In this document: positions 1 to 10,265 of the stretch, piece after piece
How the letters are laid out: each line of letters opens with the position of its first letter
How positions within the stretch are numbered: the stretch's first letter is position 1
NCBI GenBank assembly: GCA_003134555.1
Contig: PLBO01000082.1
Span: 61,566 to 125,565, forward strand
Direction: 5' to 3'
Origin: Actinomycetota bacterium
GTDB lineage: Bacteria; Actinomycetota; Acidimicrobiia; IMCC26256; PALSA-610
DNA length: 64,000 nucleotides
Notes under the pieces: generated by a model
Databases searched by the model: none
Told to the model about the DNA's origin: nothing
Seen by the model: the letters and a program-made list of their open reading frames with translations, nothing else
Program-made: the position numbers and the translations under genes

Positions 1-2
1 TG

Positions 3-476
3 GGTTACGCACTCGGCGCCGCCGAATATCTCACCAAGCCCGTCGATTGGGAGCGTCTGGGATCAATTCTGGGACGCATACAGGCCAAGGGTGGCCGAAG
101 TGCGCTCGTCGTCGACGACGACGAATCGGCGCGCGATATCGCGAGGCGAGCGCTCGAACGCGCGGGCTGGCGTGTACGAGAGGCTGAGAACGGTCGGATG
201 GCTTTGAACGAGCTTGCACAGGACGCTCCATCGTTGATCATCCTCGACCTCATGATGCCCGAGATGGATGGATTCGAATTTGTCGCGGCACTGCATGACC
301 AGCCACATTTGCGGTCGATTCCGATCATCGTGATCACATCCATGGATGTATCCGCCGCCGATCGCGAGCGGCTGGGAGGTGTGGGTCGGATCTTTCAGAA
401 AGGCGACTACACCCTGCCGGACCTCGTAGAGGAGATTCGCCGCATCATGATCGTCAAGAAGGAGTGGAGAGGCTGA
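3..476 (+). CDS. C-terminal part of a multi-receiver signalling protein (hybrid kinase or response regulator), truncated at the window start
   Basis: Frame 3 is open from base 3: GYALGAAEYLTKPVDW is the end of one receiver domain, then LVVDDDESARDIARRALERAGW...LIILDLMMPEMDGFEF is a second receiver domain. Confidence 0.8.
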   Translation, partial: GYALGAAEYLTKPVDWERLGSILGRIQAKGGRSALVVDDDESARDIARRALERAGWRVREAENGRMALNELAQDAPSLIILDLMMPEMDGFEFVAALHDQPHLRSIPIIVITSMDVSAADRERLGGVGRIFQKGDYTLPDLVEEIRRIMIVKKEWRG

Positions 477-841
477 TGGCGCGCATTTTGCTCGTCGAAG
501 ACAACGAACTGAATCGGGACATGCTCTCCCGGCGCTTGATCAAGCGAGGCCACGAAGTTGCCATCGCGGTCGACGGCGCACAGGGATTGGAGATGGCACG
601 CGCCGATGCGCCGGACCTGATTCTCATGGATATGAGCCTGCCGGTGATGAGCGGATGGGAGGCGACGAGCGCGTTGAAGGGCGACGACCAGACGCGGGCG
701 ATCCCGGTGTTGGCGCTCACGGCGCATTCAATGTCCGGGGACCGCGAGCGGGCGATCGCCGCGGGCTGTGACGACTTCGATACCAAGCCGATCGACCTCC
801 CGCGGCTGCTCGAAAAGATCAACAGCCTCCTCGCGCGTTGA
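476..841 (+). CDS. Single-domain response regulator (CheY-like receiver)
   Basis: MARILLVEDNELNRDMLSRRL...DLILMDMSLPVMSGWEA...VLALTAHSM...DTKPID; start overlaps the upstream stop (TGATG). Confidence 0.9.
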   Translation: MARILLVEDNELNRDMLSRRLIKRGHEVAIAVDGAQGLEMARADAPDLILMDMSLPVMSGWEATSALKGDDQTRAIPVLALTAHSMSGDRERAIAAGCDDFDTKPIDLPRLLEKINSLLAR

Positions 842-931
842 GTCTCGAGATAGTCGTCAATCCGGTGAGTCAAGTGCGGTAGAGCAGCTTCGACGCGAGT
901 TGGACGATTCGGCGGTGATATCCGACTTCGC

Positions 932-2884
932 TCAGCCGGCGGGTGGTGCCGCACGGGCCTGGTATTGCGGCTCACGGAGCGGGCCGCCGCTTTCCGCGGG
1001 ACCAGTGGGACCATCGGTGCCGTCGATCGCAGCTTGGACCGCAGTGCCGTCGACGGTCTCGTGTTCGAGCAAGTCGGAGACGAGACGGTCGAGTGCCGGG
1101 CGATGCCCGCCGAGTAACTCCAGCGCCCGCTGCTCGGCTTCGCGGAGCAGCTTCGAGACTTCCTCGTCGATGATCTTCTGCGTTTCCTCGGCGTAAGGCC
1201 GGCTGCGTACTTCTTCGGTGCCGAGGTACATGGGCGACCCGCTCGCAAAGCCGACCGGACCGAGCCGTGCACTCATGCCGTACTCGCGGATCATTCGTGT
1301 CGCGAGGTCGGTCGCGCCGGCCAGGTCACTCGCCGCGCCCGACGACGCCTCTCCGAGCACGAGCAATTCGGCGGCGCGGCCACCAAGGCGGACGGCGAGT
1401 GAGGCCTTCAGGTAGCTCTCGGGATACAAGCGGCGCTCGTCGGCGGGGAGCTGCTCGGTCACACCAAGTGCCTGGCCCGCGGGCAGGATCGTGACCTTGG
1501 CGACGGGATCGGCGTGTTCCGACAGCGCCGCGACCAGCGCATGTCCCGACTCGTGCACGGCGACCGCGTACTTTTCGTCGCCCATCAGCGCGTTCGTTGC
1601 TTCGCGCCGGCCGAGCAGGATGCGGTCGCGTGCGTCTGAGAAGTCTGCGGCAGTGATCGTGTTGCGGCCGTCGCGCACAGCCACGATCGCGGCCTCGTTC
1701 ACCAGGTTGGCGAGATCGGCGCCTGAGAAGCCCGGCGTGGCGCGCGCAATCGCGTTGAAATCGACGTCGTCGGCGATGTGCTTGTCGCCAGCATGCACTG
1801 CCAGGATCGAGACGCGCTCGCGGAGGTTCGGCAACGGGATCTCGACCTGGCGATCGAAGCGGCCCGGCCGCAGCAGCGCGGGATCGAGCGTCTCCGGGCG
1901 GTTCGTCGCCGCGAGCACGACGACACCGGCGCTCGGGTCGAAGCCGTCCATCTCGGCGAGCATCTGATTCAGCGTCTGCTCCCGCTCGTCGTTCGACACG
2001 ACCGCGCCCCCACGACGTTGACCGATCGCATCGACCTCGTCGATGAAGATGATCGCGGGTGCCGCCTTGCGCGCGGCCGTGAACAGGTCGCGCATCCGCG
2101 CGGCGCCGACTCCGACGAACATCTCCACGAAGCTCGAACCCGTCAACGCGAAGAACGGTACGTCGGCCTCACCGGCCACTGCCCGCGCCATCAGCGTCTT
2201 GCCGGTGCCCGGTGGTCCGACCATCAGCACGCCGCGCGGTGCAACCGCACCCGCGGCCGCGTACCGATCGGGTCGCTTGAGGAAGTCGACCACTTCGCTG
2301 ATCTCGCGCTTTGCGCCTTCGTACCCCGCAACGTCCGTGAAGCGCGTCTTCGGTCGCTCCTCGTCGTAGACCTTCGCCTTCGACGAACCGATCCCCATGA
2401 ACCCGCCGGCGAGCTGGCGCGTCGCGCGTCGACTGATCCAGAAGTACACGCCCACGAGAATGAAGAGCGGCAACAGTCCGCCCACGACGCTCCAGAAGCT
2501 GGTCGAGCTCGCGGTGCCGTTCACCGTGACATGGTGCGTTTCGAGATCGTCGGCCAGCGTGTTGTCGTTCAGCGCAGTCGGGATGCGCGACGTGTAGTGG
2601 GTGTTGCCTTTGTCGTTGAGCTGGCCTGTGACCTTTCCCGACTGATCGATCGTCGCGGTCTTCACCTGATTGGCGTCGACCTTCGTCTTCCAATCGGTGA
2701 ACGACAGGGACGTCGTCGCCGGCGACGAGCTCGGCGTGAACAACAACAGCAGCGTCGCGAGCAGCCCTATGAGCCACACGAAGTGCAACCACCGGGGCGA
2801 AGATGGGCGCGCCGGCGGCTTGGGCGGATCATTCGGCGGCCCCGACTTCGCGGGGTTGGAGCGGTGCACGTGGAACGACGACAT
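932..2884 (-). CDS. ftsH: ATP-dependent zinc metalloprotease FtsH
   Basis: Walker [22 protein letters not shown] region, zinc motif HESGHAL, N-terminal TM segments. Confidence 0.95.
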   Translation of the reverse strand: MSSFHVHRSNPAKSGPPNDPPKPPARPSSPRWLHFVWLIGLLATLLLLFTPSSSPATTSLSFTDWKTKVDANQVKTATIDQSGKVTGQLNDKGNTHYTSRIPTALNDNTLADDLETHHVTVNGTASSTSFWSVVGGLLPLFILVGVYFWISRRATRQLAGGFMGIGSSKAKVYDEERPKTRFTDVAGYEGAKREISEVVDFLKRPDRYAAAGAVAPRGVLMVGPPGTGKTLMARAVAGEADVPFFALTGSSFVEMFVGVGAARMRDLFTAARKAAPAIIFIDEVDAIGQRRGGAVVSNDEREQTLNQMLAEMDGFDPSAGVVVLAATNRPETLDPALLRPGRFDRQVEIPLPNLRERVSILAVHAGDKHIADDVDFNAIARATPGFSGADLANLVNEAAIVAVRDGRNTITAADFSDARDRILLGRREATNALMGDEKYAVAVHESGHALVAALSEHADPVAKVTILPAGQALGVTEQLPADERRLYPESYLKASLAVRLGGRAAELLVLGEASSGAASDLAGATDLATRMIREYGMSARLGPVGFASGSPMYLGTEEVRSRPYAEETQKIIDEEVSKLLREAEQRALELLGGHRPALDRLVSDLLEHETVDGTAVQAAIDGTDGPTGPAESGGPLREPQYQARAAPPAG

Positions 2885-2965
2885 AACGAACCCCCGATGA
2901 CACTACCCAGTGGTCCGCTCGTCGCGCTCGTGCCAGTCTGATGCTGTGAACTCTTTGCAACCTGT

Positions 2966-4192
2966 ATGGAAACGATTGATGCCGTGGCGGTGCTGATCGA
3001 TCCGAATCCGCCTCGCAGCGACTTCGTGATGCCGTGGGATTCGCCGGACGAGAACGATCCCGTCGTTGGGCTGGCCGACGCGCGCCGGCAGCTCGGCGAC
3101 ACATTCGCCGTGGAGTCCGGAGGTGTCACCTACCTGTTCACCTTCAGCGAGGTTGGGCTCCGATCGTTCTACGCGGTCGAGGAACGCGTCGCGAGCAAGG
3201 GTCTTGCCGACTACCGCATGCTCGTGCGCAAGATGCCCGACGAGCTCTTCGCGGAGCGCCGCACGTTCGCGCACGACCTCTTCGGCGCCGAGGAGGTTCA
3301 GGGTTATCTCGACAACCTCGATTGGGCGATCGATGCCGAGATCGAGGAGCTGGGCGACACCGGATCATTCGACGTGTTCGACTTCTCGCGTCGCGTCGGA
3401 CATCGCCTCGGGCTCGGGTGTTGGATGGGACGCGAGGCGCCGATCGCCGATCTCATCCCCGAGTTCGAGATCCTCGACGGTGCCGAGGCCTTCGTGCACC
3501 CGGAGCGGTCGAAGGGCGCCACGAAGGACGACGAACGAGCGGCGCTCGGACGCATCGAGCATGTCGTGCGAGCACTCCTCGCACGCACCGACCGCCAACC
3601 GAGCTTCCTCGACGACATCGCGCGGCGATGGGACGACGTGGCCGACCCGGCGCCCGGCATCGCGGGCGACGTGGTCCTGCTTCACATTGCGACCATGACC
3701 AACTTGTTCGCGGCGCTGGCGTGGTCGCTCGCGCAGGTCCTGCTGCATCCGACGGATGCCTCGCTCGAACATTGCGCGTTCGAGGCCGTCCGGCTCGGAC
3801 AGCGTTCGATCATGCTGCGCGAGGTGCTGCGACCGTTCACGTTCTCCGACGGCCGGCACGAGTATCGCGTCGAGCGCGGTGTACAGCTGGCGACGATGCT
3901 GCCGCTGACGAACACCGAGCAGCTCGGCTTCGCTTACGAACCCGCCCGGTGGAGCGACCGATCCTTACATCGCGATGTGGCGGTAACGACGTTCGGACAC
4001 GGGCCGCATCGCTGCCCGGCCCAGCGATTCTCGGTATCAGCAATCGTCCGGACGGTCGCTCGCCTGTCGTCGGCCTACGTGATGACCCCCGACTTCGACG
4101 AGGTCGTACCGATGCCATCCCAGATCGGGGGCGTGGCCCGCAGCGCGAGACCCTGTGTCGTCTCCTACCGACGGATGACCCCCCACTCGTAG
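2966..4192 (+). CDS. Cytochrome P450 with a non-canonical I-helix
   Basis: ExxR as EAVRL; heme loop FGHGPHRCPAQRF; I-helix IATMTNLFAALAWSLAQVLLHP lacks the acid-alcohol pair. Confidence 0.85.
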   Translation: METIDAVAVLIDPNPPRSDFVMPWDSPDENDPVVGLADARRQLGDTFAVESGGVTYLFTFSEVGLRSFYAVEERVASKGLADYRMLVRKMPDELFAERRTFAHDLFGAEEVQGYLDNLDWAIDAEIEELGDTGSFDVFDFSRRVGHRLGLGCWMGREAPIADLIPEFEILDGAEAFVHPERSKGATKDDERAALGRIEHVVRALLARTDRQPSFLDDIARRWDDVADPAPGIAGDVVLLHIATMTNLFAALAWSLAQVLLHPTDASLEHCAFEAVRLGQRSIMLREVLRPFTFSDGRHEYRVERGVQLATMLPLTNTEQLGFAYEPARWSDRSLHRDVAVTTFGHGPHRCPAQRFSVSAIVRTVARLSSAYVMTPDFDEVVPMPSQIGGVARSARPCVVSYRRMTPHS

Positions 4193-4223
4193 TCAGTTGG
4201 CTTTCCGTCGTCGACCCGTCGTC

Positions 4224-4838
4224 ATGGCGTTTGGGAGTCGGGGCACATGTGGGGTCCGAGAGAGGTACTTTGACCATCGCGTGCAAGAGTCGTGTGACGA
4301 CGATGTTCTCGAGCCGCTCCCGGTGTACGAGGACGGTGTGCCGGTGCCGCCGGCGCCGGTAGCCAATGACTGGCGCCTCGGTGACCCGTTCGCCAACCGC
4401 CGTGAGCCCGCATTCGCGAGCGCGATACCTACATCGGCGCCGCCGATCCTCACTGGGCCGCCGCCCGCGGACACGGGCCGGCGGTCTTCCGCGGCGTTCA
4501 TTCGAATGACCGCTCTGAATCCGGCGTTGCTCGCCGATCTTCCGAACTGGTGGTGTCGGCGGGCCGACGACGCGCGCGTACGCGTGAGCCGGCGGCTCCT
4601 GCTCGAGGCGCCGCGCTTCGAACCGAGCGGCACGTGGCGGCTGCGCGGATCGCTGCGCAGCCCGTGGCTGCGGCGATGGATACCCGTCGAGGTTCAGCTG
4701 TGGCCCCGTCTCGGTGCGTGGACCAAGGTGAGCCTCGAGCCCCGACGTTTCGTGCGTCCCGGACGTCGCTATTTCAATAACGGTCACCGCACTCTGGACG
4801 AGCTGACCTCTCGGCTGACTTCCGAACTGAACGGTTGA
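4224..4838 (+). CDS. Hypothetical protein
   Basis: Open frame between P450 and DMT genes on the same strand; no family recognised. ATG at 4224 chosen over TTG at 4197. Confidence 0.5.
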   Translation: MAFGSRGTCGVRERYFDHRVQESCDDDVLEPLPVYEDGVPVPPAPVANDWRLGDPFANRREPAFASAIPTSAPPILTGPPPADTGRRSSAAFIRMTALNPALLADLPNWWCRRADDARVRVSRRLLLEAPRFEPSGTWRLRGSLRSPWLRRWIPVEVQLWPRLGAWTKVSLEPRRFVRPGRRYFNNGHRTLDELTSRLTSELNG

Positions 4839-4895
4839 GACATCTTCGGACGAACTTCTGTAACTCTGCCGGGACGGGTGTAGTTCGCCGCTACG

Positions 4896-5852
4896 TTGAC
4901 CGACGTGAACGGGCCGATGACACGCCGAGGTTGGCTGCTCTTCGCGGCGATGAGCGTGATCTGGGGTATTCCCTACCTACTCATCAAGGTCGCGGTGAAG
5001 CACGTCGAGCCGCCCGTCATCGTTTTCGGCCGTACGGCCATCGCCGGTGTTGTGTTGCTGGTCCTCGCCGCGCGCACCGATGCATTGCGAGCCGCGCTGC
5101 GGCACTGGCGACCAGTGCTCTTGTTCGCCGCGATCGAGATGGGCGCGCCGTGGCTGTTGTTGACCAACGCCGAGAAGCGACTGCCGTCGGGTCTCACCGG
5201 ACTCCTCGTTGCGTGCGTGCCGCTTTTCGGTGCGTTGGCGGCGTACACCCTCGGAGATCACGCGGCGTTGCGCCCCGTGCGGGTTGTCGGAATCGCGATC
5301 GGACTTGGCGGGGTCGCGCTGCTCGTCGGTGGCGACCTGAGAAGCGCCGCGCATGGCATCCCCTGGTGGAGCGTCGCGCAGGTGATGCTCGTGTGCGTCG
5401 GCTATTCCATCGGTCCGTTCATCGTGTCTCGCCGTCTGGCCGGCGTGCCGAGCATCGGGGTCGTCTCGGTCTCCCTCGCTGCGGTTGCGATCGTGGTCGC
5501 GCCACTAGCGTGGTTGGCGCGCCCAACCGGCGCGCCGCCCGAGAGCGCGTGGGCTGCGGTGTTCGGACTGGCCGCGGTGTGTACCGGGTTGGCGTTCGTC
5601 TTGTTCTTCGCGCTGATTGCCGAGATCGGCCCGACGCGCGCGACCCTGATCACGTTCGCGAACCCCGCCATTGCCGTCGTGTTGGGAGCGCTTGTGCTCG
5701 ACGAGCACATCACGCTCGCGACGATCAGCGGCTTCGTGCTCGTGATCACAGGATGCTGGCTCGCGACGCGGGCTCACGCTGGAGTCGTCGTCGCCAACAT
5801 CGAAGGCGTCTCGTCGCTGAATGACGTGAGGAAGGCCTCGAGCGCGTCGTAG
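4896..5852 (+). CDS. DMT/EamA family transporter
   Basis: About 10 hydrophobic helices, EamA-like repeats (MSVIWGIPYLLIKVAV...; FANPAIAVVLGALVLDEHIT). Confidence 0.85.
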   Translation: MTDVNGPMTRRGWLLFAAMSVIWGIPYLLIKVAVKHVEPPVIVFGRTAIAGVVLLVLAARTDALRAALRHWRPVLLFAAIEMGAPWLLLTNAEKRLPSGLTGLLVACVPLFGALAAYTLGDHAALRPVRVVGIAIGLGGVALLVGGDLRSAAHGIPWWSVAQVMLVCVGYSIGPFIVSRRLAGVPSIGVVSVSLAAVAIVVAPLAWLARPTGAPPESAWAAVFGLAAVCTGLAFVLFFALIAEIGPTRATLITFANPAIAVVLGALVLDEHITLATISGFVLVITGCWLATRAHAGVVVANIEGVSSLNDVRKASSAS

Positions 5853-6661
5853 ACCTCGGTCATCGAGCGCGCCGCGAACAACGTCGGCTGGTACGTCGTG
5901 ATGTCGTACTCGACATGTGCCATCTCGACGAAGTCGAGTGGCCGGATCGTTGCTTGGCGGAAGGCGTCGAGCTCGCCGAACGACGAGAGAATGCCGGCGC
6001 CGTAAGCCTTCAGGTCGCCGTCTTCCTCCACGACACCGAATTCGAAGGTGAACCAGAACACCCGCGACAGGAGGCGCAACGCCTCGTCGGTTTCGACGCG
6101 GCCTACCGCCGCGCCGACGAGTTGGTACAAGCGCGCCGTGGTGGGATCGGCGAGCTGGTTGGCGTGGCCGAGCACTTCGTGCACGATGTCGGGCTCGGGC
6201 GTGTAGAGCGGTGAAGAGTGATGGCGGATGTACTGGGTCGATAGGAACACGTTCTCGTCGAACGAGCCGTAGAACCTTCGCAGCGGCGCCAGTCCGGCAA
6301 CCGGCTCGTATCGAAATCCCGTGACGGGCGCGAGCCGACGCGTGACGTCGGTGAGCTGTGGGATGTGATCGCGAGGAAGCGCGAGCGCTTCGACCGCGTC
6401 GACGAACCCGTGAGCGGCATGCATGCGGTGTTTCACCGCGAGCTCACGACTCACGGTGCGCCATACATCGTGCTCGACCTCGGTGTACTCGACGTTGGGG
6501 ATCGGCTGGTTGACAACATGACCCACCGAGAGCGATGCGATTGCATCACGGCGGGCGCGGTATTCCGGATCGGCGAAGCCGGGATGCGTTTGCGACAGCT
6601 CGACTCTCACCGAGCCGTCGGCGGTGGTCCGGACCGGCGAGTACAGGTTCGCGCCGGTCAC
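5774..6661 (-). CDS. phhA: Phenylalanine-4-hydroxylase (aromatic amino acid hydroxylase)
   Basis: Iron-ligand region EPDIVHEVLGH and downstream FWFTFEFGVVEEDG typical of biopterin-dependent hydroxylases; coupled to hmgA. Confidence 0.9.
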   Translation of the reverse strand: MTGANLYSPVRTTADGSVRVELSQTHPGFADPEYRARRDAIASLSVGHVVNQPIPNVEYTEVEHDVWRTVSRELAVKHRMHAAHGFVDAVEALALPRDHIPQLTDVTRRLAPVTGFRYEPVAGLAPLRRFYGSFDENVFLSTQYIRHHSSPLYTPEPDIVHEVLGHANQLADPTTARLYQLVGAAVGRVETDEALRLLSRVFWFTFEFGVVEEDGDLKAYGAGILSSFGELDAFRQATIRPLDFVEMAHVEYDITTYQPTLFAARSMTEVYDALEAFLTSFSDETPSMLATTTPA

Positions 6662-7839
6662 GATGAGGCTGTACCCATGGGACGGCTCCAGCTGAACGGG
6701 TATTCCGGGTCGCTCACCGCGAGCGCGCCGTCGCTGAGCAACAGCGGCCGGAAGGCGTCGAGCATCACCGCCAGCTCCTCGGTGCGCAGCGCGTCGACGC
6801 TGCTCTCGCGGCTACCCGGTTGCGGACCGTGCACGAAGCCGGGGGGATGCAAGCTGATCGATCCCACGCCGATGCCCGACCCCGCCCGGCTCATGAAGTT
6901 GCCCGCCGCGTAGAACAGCACTTCGTCGGAGTCGACGTTCGAATGGTGATAGGGCACCTTGACCGCGTTCGGATCGAAGTCGTACGGGCGCGGCACGAAG
7001 CTGCACACGACGAAGTTTGGCCCCGCGAACGTCTGATGGACAGGAGGCGGCTGGTGGATGCGCCCGACGATGGGCTCGAAGTCGTGGATGCTCATGGACC
7101 ACGGGTAGAGGTAGCCGTCCCAGCCGATGACGTCGAACGGATGGGTCGCGTGGACGTGAACACTCAGCCCGCCGCGCGTGCGCACGAGCACCGGCACCTC
7201 CTCGTCGTCGACGAGGAGTGGCTCGCAATCGGGCGCGCGCTGATCACGTTCGCTGTAGGGCGCGCCTTCGAGCAGTTGACCGTACGCGTTGAGGTACCGC
7301 GCCGGAACCGACACGTGGCCGCGGGCGGCGATGATCAGCATCTCCACGGGCGCATCGACGACCCATCGGTGCGTAGTGGCAGCCGGGATGACCACGTAGT
7401 CGCCGGACGCGACCGCGAGGCGGCCGAACCCGCTTTCGAGCACGGCCGTGCCCGCATGGACGTAGACGAGCTCGTCGCCGGTGGCGTCGCGATACAGGGG
7501 GCTCGTGGTGTTTGCCGCGACCCAGGCGATCTCCACGTCGTCGTTGCCGAGCAGAAGCTGCCGCGCGCCCACCGGGTCGGGCCGGTCGAACTGATCGACG
7601 CGCTCTCTCGGGCGTAGATGATGCGGGCGCAGCGGTTGATTCGCGTGCCAGCACGGATCGCGCGTCTCGACCGGTTCGATGCGGACGATCGCGCTCGGCG
7701 AACGCCGGTGGTACAGCAACGTCGAAGCGCCGGAGAAGCCCTCGGTGCCCATCAGCTCCTCGAACGCGACCGAGCCCTCGTGCTGGTGGAGCGTGTGACG
7801 CTTGCGGGGGACGTCGCCGACCCGCCGGTAGTGGGGCAC
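6658..7839 (-). CDS. hmgA: Homogentisate 1,2-dioxygenase
   Basis: HGD-family sequence (FDVIGWDGYLYPWSMSIHDFEPIVGRIHQPPPVHQTF...PYHHSNVDSDEVLFY); GTG start directly after fahA stop. Confidence 0.9.
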   Translation of the reverse strand: MPHYRRVGDVPRKRHTLHQHEGSVAFEELMGTEGFSGASTLLYHRRSPSAIVRIEPVETRDPCWHANQPLRPHHLRPRERVDQFDRPDPVGARQLLLGNDDVEIAWVAANTTSPLYRDATGDELVYVHAGTAVLESGFGRLAVASGDYVVIPAATTHRWVVDAPVEMLIIAARGHVSVPARYLNAYGQLLEGAPYSERDQRAPDCEPLLVDDEEVPVLVRTRGGLSVHVHATHPFDVIGWDGYLYPWSMSIHDFEPIVGRIHQPPPVHQTFAGPNFVVCSFVPRPYDFDPNAVKVPYHHSNVDSDEVLFYAAGNFMSRAGSGIGVGSISLHPPGFVHGPQPGSRESSVDALRTEELAVMLDAFRPLLLSDGALAVSDPEYPFSWSRPMGTASS

Positions 7840-7840
7840 G

Positions 7841-9004
7841 TCACACCTCCTCGACAGCCGGATACACGGTACCGCTCGCTTCTCCGAAGCCGATGCGCGG
7901 CCGATCGGGCCCATCGCCACCGCACCAGCCGCGCAATGTGACGACCTCTCCGTCGGCGAGATAGTTGTCGGCGGTCGCGTCGGCGATCTGCTCGATGAGG
8001 CTGCCCCGTTCGCCCGGATTCGGACCGCTCACCGTCCCTGACGCGAACACGTCACCAGAGCGGGTCGTCGCGCCGTTGACGGTGATGTGCGCGAGCTGTT
8101 GTGCGAACGTCCAATACATCGCGGAGAAGTTGGTCTCGGCAATCGTCGCGCCGTTGCGGTCGATCTCGAGATGAAGGTCCAGTGCCCACGGCTTCGCGGC
8201 TCGAAGATACGGATCGGGTTCGGGCTCTTGCGTGGGAGCCGCGACGAGATACGGGCGCAAGGCTTCCAGCGTGACGACCCACGGGGAGATCGTCGTGGCG
8301 AAGCTCTTGGCCAGGTTCGGCCCGAGCGGCTGGTACTCGAAGCTCTGGATGTCGCGCGCCGACCAGTCGTTGCACAACGCGACGCCGAACACGTGACCGC
8401 CGGCATCGTCGGGCCGGATGTGTGTAGCGGTGGGACCGCCGACGAGGAATGCGACTTCGAGCTCGAAGTCGAGCGCGCGCGTCGGCGTGAGACGCGGTAC
8501 ACCGTCGATCGGATCGGGCACGAGACCGGAGGGGCGCGCGATGCGTGTTCCGCTCACCACGATCGTTCCGGCTCGGCCGTGGTACCCGATTGGGAGGTGT
8601 CTCCAGTTGGCCGGGAGCGGTTCTCCTTCCGGTCGGAAGATGCGTCCGAGGTTCGTTGCGTGGTGGATCGACGAATAGAAGTCGACGTAGTCGCCGACCT
8701 GGATGGGCAGCAAGACTTCGACGTCGCCCACGGCGTGCACCGCGTCGTCGCGTTCCGGGCCGGTCAAGACCTCTGCCGCGCGGGCGCGTACCTCGGCACC
8801 GCGTCCCGACTCCATCAGCGCGTTGAGCGTCGGGCGGGCGGTGAGATCCGGCGCGATCCCCGCGGCCGGCAGATCGAGCAGGTGGTCGCCGAGGCGCGTC
8901 ACGACGCGCGGTGTCCCGTGGGCGGGGCGAGCGACGCCGAACGGCAGGTTCTCGATCGGGAAGTCGCTGAGGGGTGGAACGGGGAGCCAGGTGCGCTCGG
9001 TCAC
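7841..9004 (-). CDS. fahA: Fumarylacetoacetase
   Basis: DYVDFYSSIHHATNLGRIFRP..., LPIGYHGRAGTIVVSGT, FGVALCNDWSARDIQSFEYQPLGP; GTG start after hpd stop. Confidence 0.93.
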   Translation of the reverse strand: MTERTWLPVPPLSDFPIENLPFGVARPAHGTPRVVTRLGDHLLDLPAAGIAPDLTARPTLNALMESGRGAEVRARAAEVLTGPERDDAVHAVGDVEVLLPIQVGDYVDFYSSIHHATNLGRIFRPEGEPLPANWRHLPIGYHGRAGTIVVSGTRIARPSGLVPDPIDGVPRLTPTRALDFELEVAFLVGGPTATHIRPDDAGGHVFGVALCNDWSARDIQSFEYQPLGPNLAKSFATTISPWVVTLEALRPYLVAAPTQEPEPDPYLRAAKPWALDLHLEIDRNGATIAETNFSAMYWTFAQQLAHITVNGATTRSGDVFASGTVSGPNPGERGSLIEQIADATADNYLADGEVVTLRGWCGGDGPDRPRIGFGEASGTVYPAVEEV

Positions 9005-9005
9005 G

Positions 9006-10142
9006 TCAGAGGTTGGCGCGGCGCGCCTGGTCGCGCTCGATCGCTTCGAACAAGGCCTTGAAGTTGCCTTCGCCGAAGCCGGTCGCGCCGCGCCGTTCGA
9101 TGATCTCGAAGAAGACGGCCGGACGGTCGGTGATCGTCTCCGTGAAGATTTGCAGCAGGTAGCCGTCGTCGTCGCGGTCGGCGAGAATGTTGGCGCGCTC
9201 CAGCGCGTCCCACGGCAGTGCGAACGCCGCCAGACGTTCCTTGGCTTCGTCGTAGTAGGTGTCGGGCACCTGCATGAAGCGCACACCGCGATCGCGCAGC
9301 GCTTGGACACTGGCGACGATGTCGTCGGTACGCAAGGCGATGTGTTGCACGCCGGGACCGTCGTAGTGATCGATGTACTCCTGGATCTGGCTCTTACGCA
9401 GCCCGTCGGCAGGTTCGTTGATCGGCATGATGATCTTCGCACCGTCCCACACAACGGTGGAGATCAGCGCGGAGTACTCGGTACGGATCTGACTTTCGTC
9501 GAAGTGCAACAGCTCGGAGAAGCCGAGCACATCGCTGTAGAAGTGCACCCAGTCGTCGAGTCGGCCCTGCTCGACATTGCCGACCACGTGATCGATGGCG
9601 CGCAGGCCGACTTCAGGCCCAACCGAAGTGTTCGGGAGGTTCTCGGCGGTGTAGCCGGGTTCGAGCTCCGAACCGCGATAGCGCGCACGGTTGACGAACG
9701 TGTGCACGGTGTCGCCGTAGGCCGCGAGCTGCGCGAGCTCGAGCTCACCCTTGTCGTCGGTCTCGATCCACGGGTCCCGCACGGAACGCGCGCCGCGGGC
9801 CACCGCGGCGGCATGGGCGGCGCGGGCGTCGTCGACGAGCCAGGCGAGGTCGTGCACGCCGTCACCGTGCTTGCGCACGTGGTCGGCGATCGGGGAATCG
9901 GCCGACAGCGCGCCGCTCACGACGAAGCGGATGTCGCCCTGTTCCAGTACGTAGCTCGCCTTGGTACGGACACCGGTTTCGGGCCCCGCGTATCCGGTGC
10001 AGCGAAATCCGAACGCCGACATGAGGAAGCCCGCAGTCGTGCGGGCGTTGCCGACCCAGAACTCAACGCAGTCCCACCCGTAGACGTGCGCGGCGGGCGG
10101 GCGGCGTTCCGCGGTCGAAGCCATGCCGTCCATCGAAGCCAT
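9006..10142 (-). CDS. hpd: 4-hydroxyphenylpyruvate dioxygenase
   Basis: Two vicinal-oxygen-chelate repeats; VYGWDCVEFWVGNA, GPGVQHIALRTDDI, FFEIIERRGATGFGEGNFKALFEAIE. Confidence 0.93.
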   Translation of the reverse strand: MASMDGMASTAERRPPAAHVYGWDCVEFWVGNARTTAGFLMSAFGFRCTGYAGPETGVRTKASYVLEQGDIRFVVSGALSADSPIADHVRKHGDGVHDLAWLVDDARAAHAAAVARGARSVRDPWIETDDKGELELAQLAAYGDTVHTFVNRARYRGSELEPGYTAENLPNTSVGPEVGLRAIDHVVGNVEQGRLDDWVHFYSDVLGFSELLHFDESQIRTEYSALISTVVWDGAKIIMPINEPADGLRKSQIQEYIDHYDGPGVQHIALRTDDIVASVQALRDRGVRFMQVPDTYYDEAKERLAAFALPWDALERANILADRDDDGYLLQIFTETITDRPAVFFEIIERRGATGFGEGNFKALFEAIERDQARRANL

Positions 10143-10152
10143 ATACCCACTG

Positions 10153-10166
10153 TTGGTCAAGACCAA
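10153..10166. promoter_or_regulatory. Perfect inverted repeat TTGGTC-AA-GACCAA, candidate operator of the hpd operon
   Basis: Read directly: 6-bp arms with 2-bp spacer, just upstream of the likely hpd ATG, in the divergent hpd/livK intergenic region. Confidence 0.55.
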
Positions 10167-10265
10167 GCGACTTCCAGGGTCGGATGGAAGGTTTGGGGGA
10201 TGGCATGCGGCGGGGCCCCTCCGGCGCTATGTTCCGCGTCGCCAATCGGGACCGAGGGAGGCCAC

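Noticed and set aside
8703-10265. Long N-terminal extension of the LivK-like ORF
   Set aside because: Antisense to fahA and hpd; the real start is ATG 10266, which begins a lipoprotein signal peptide.
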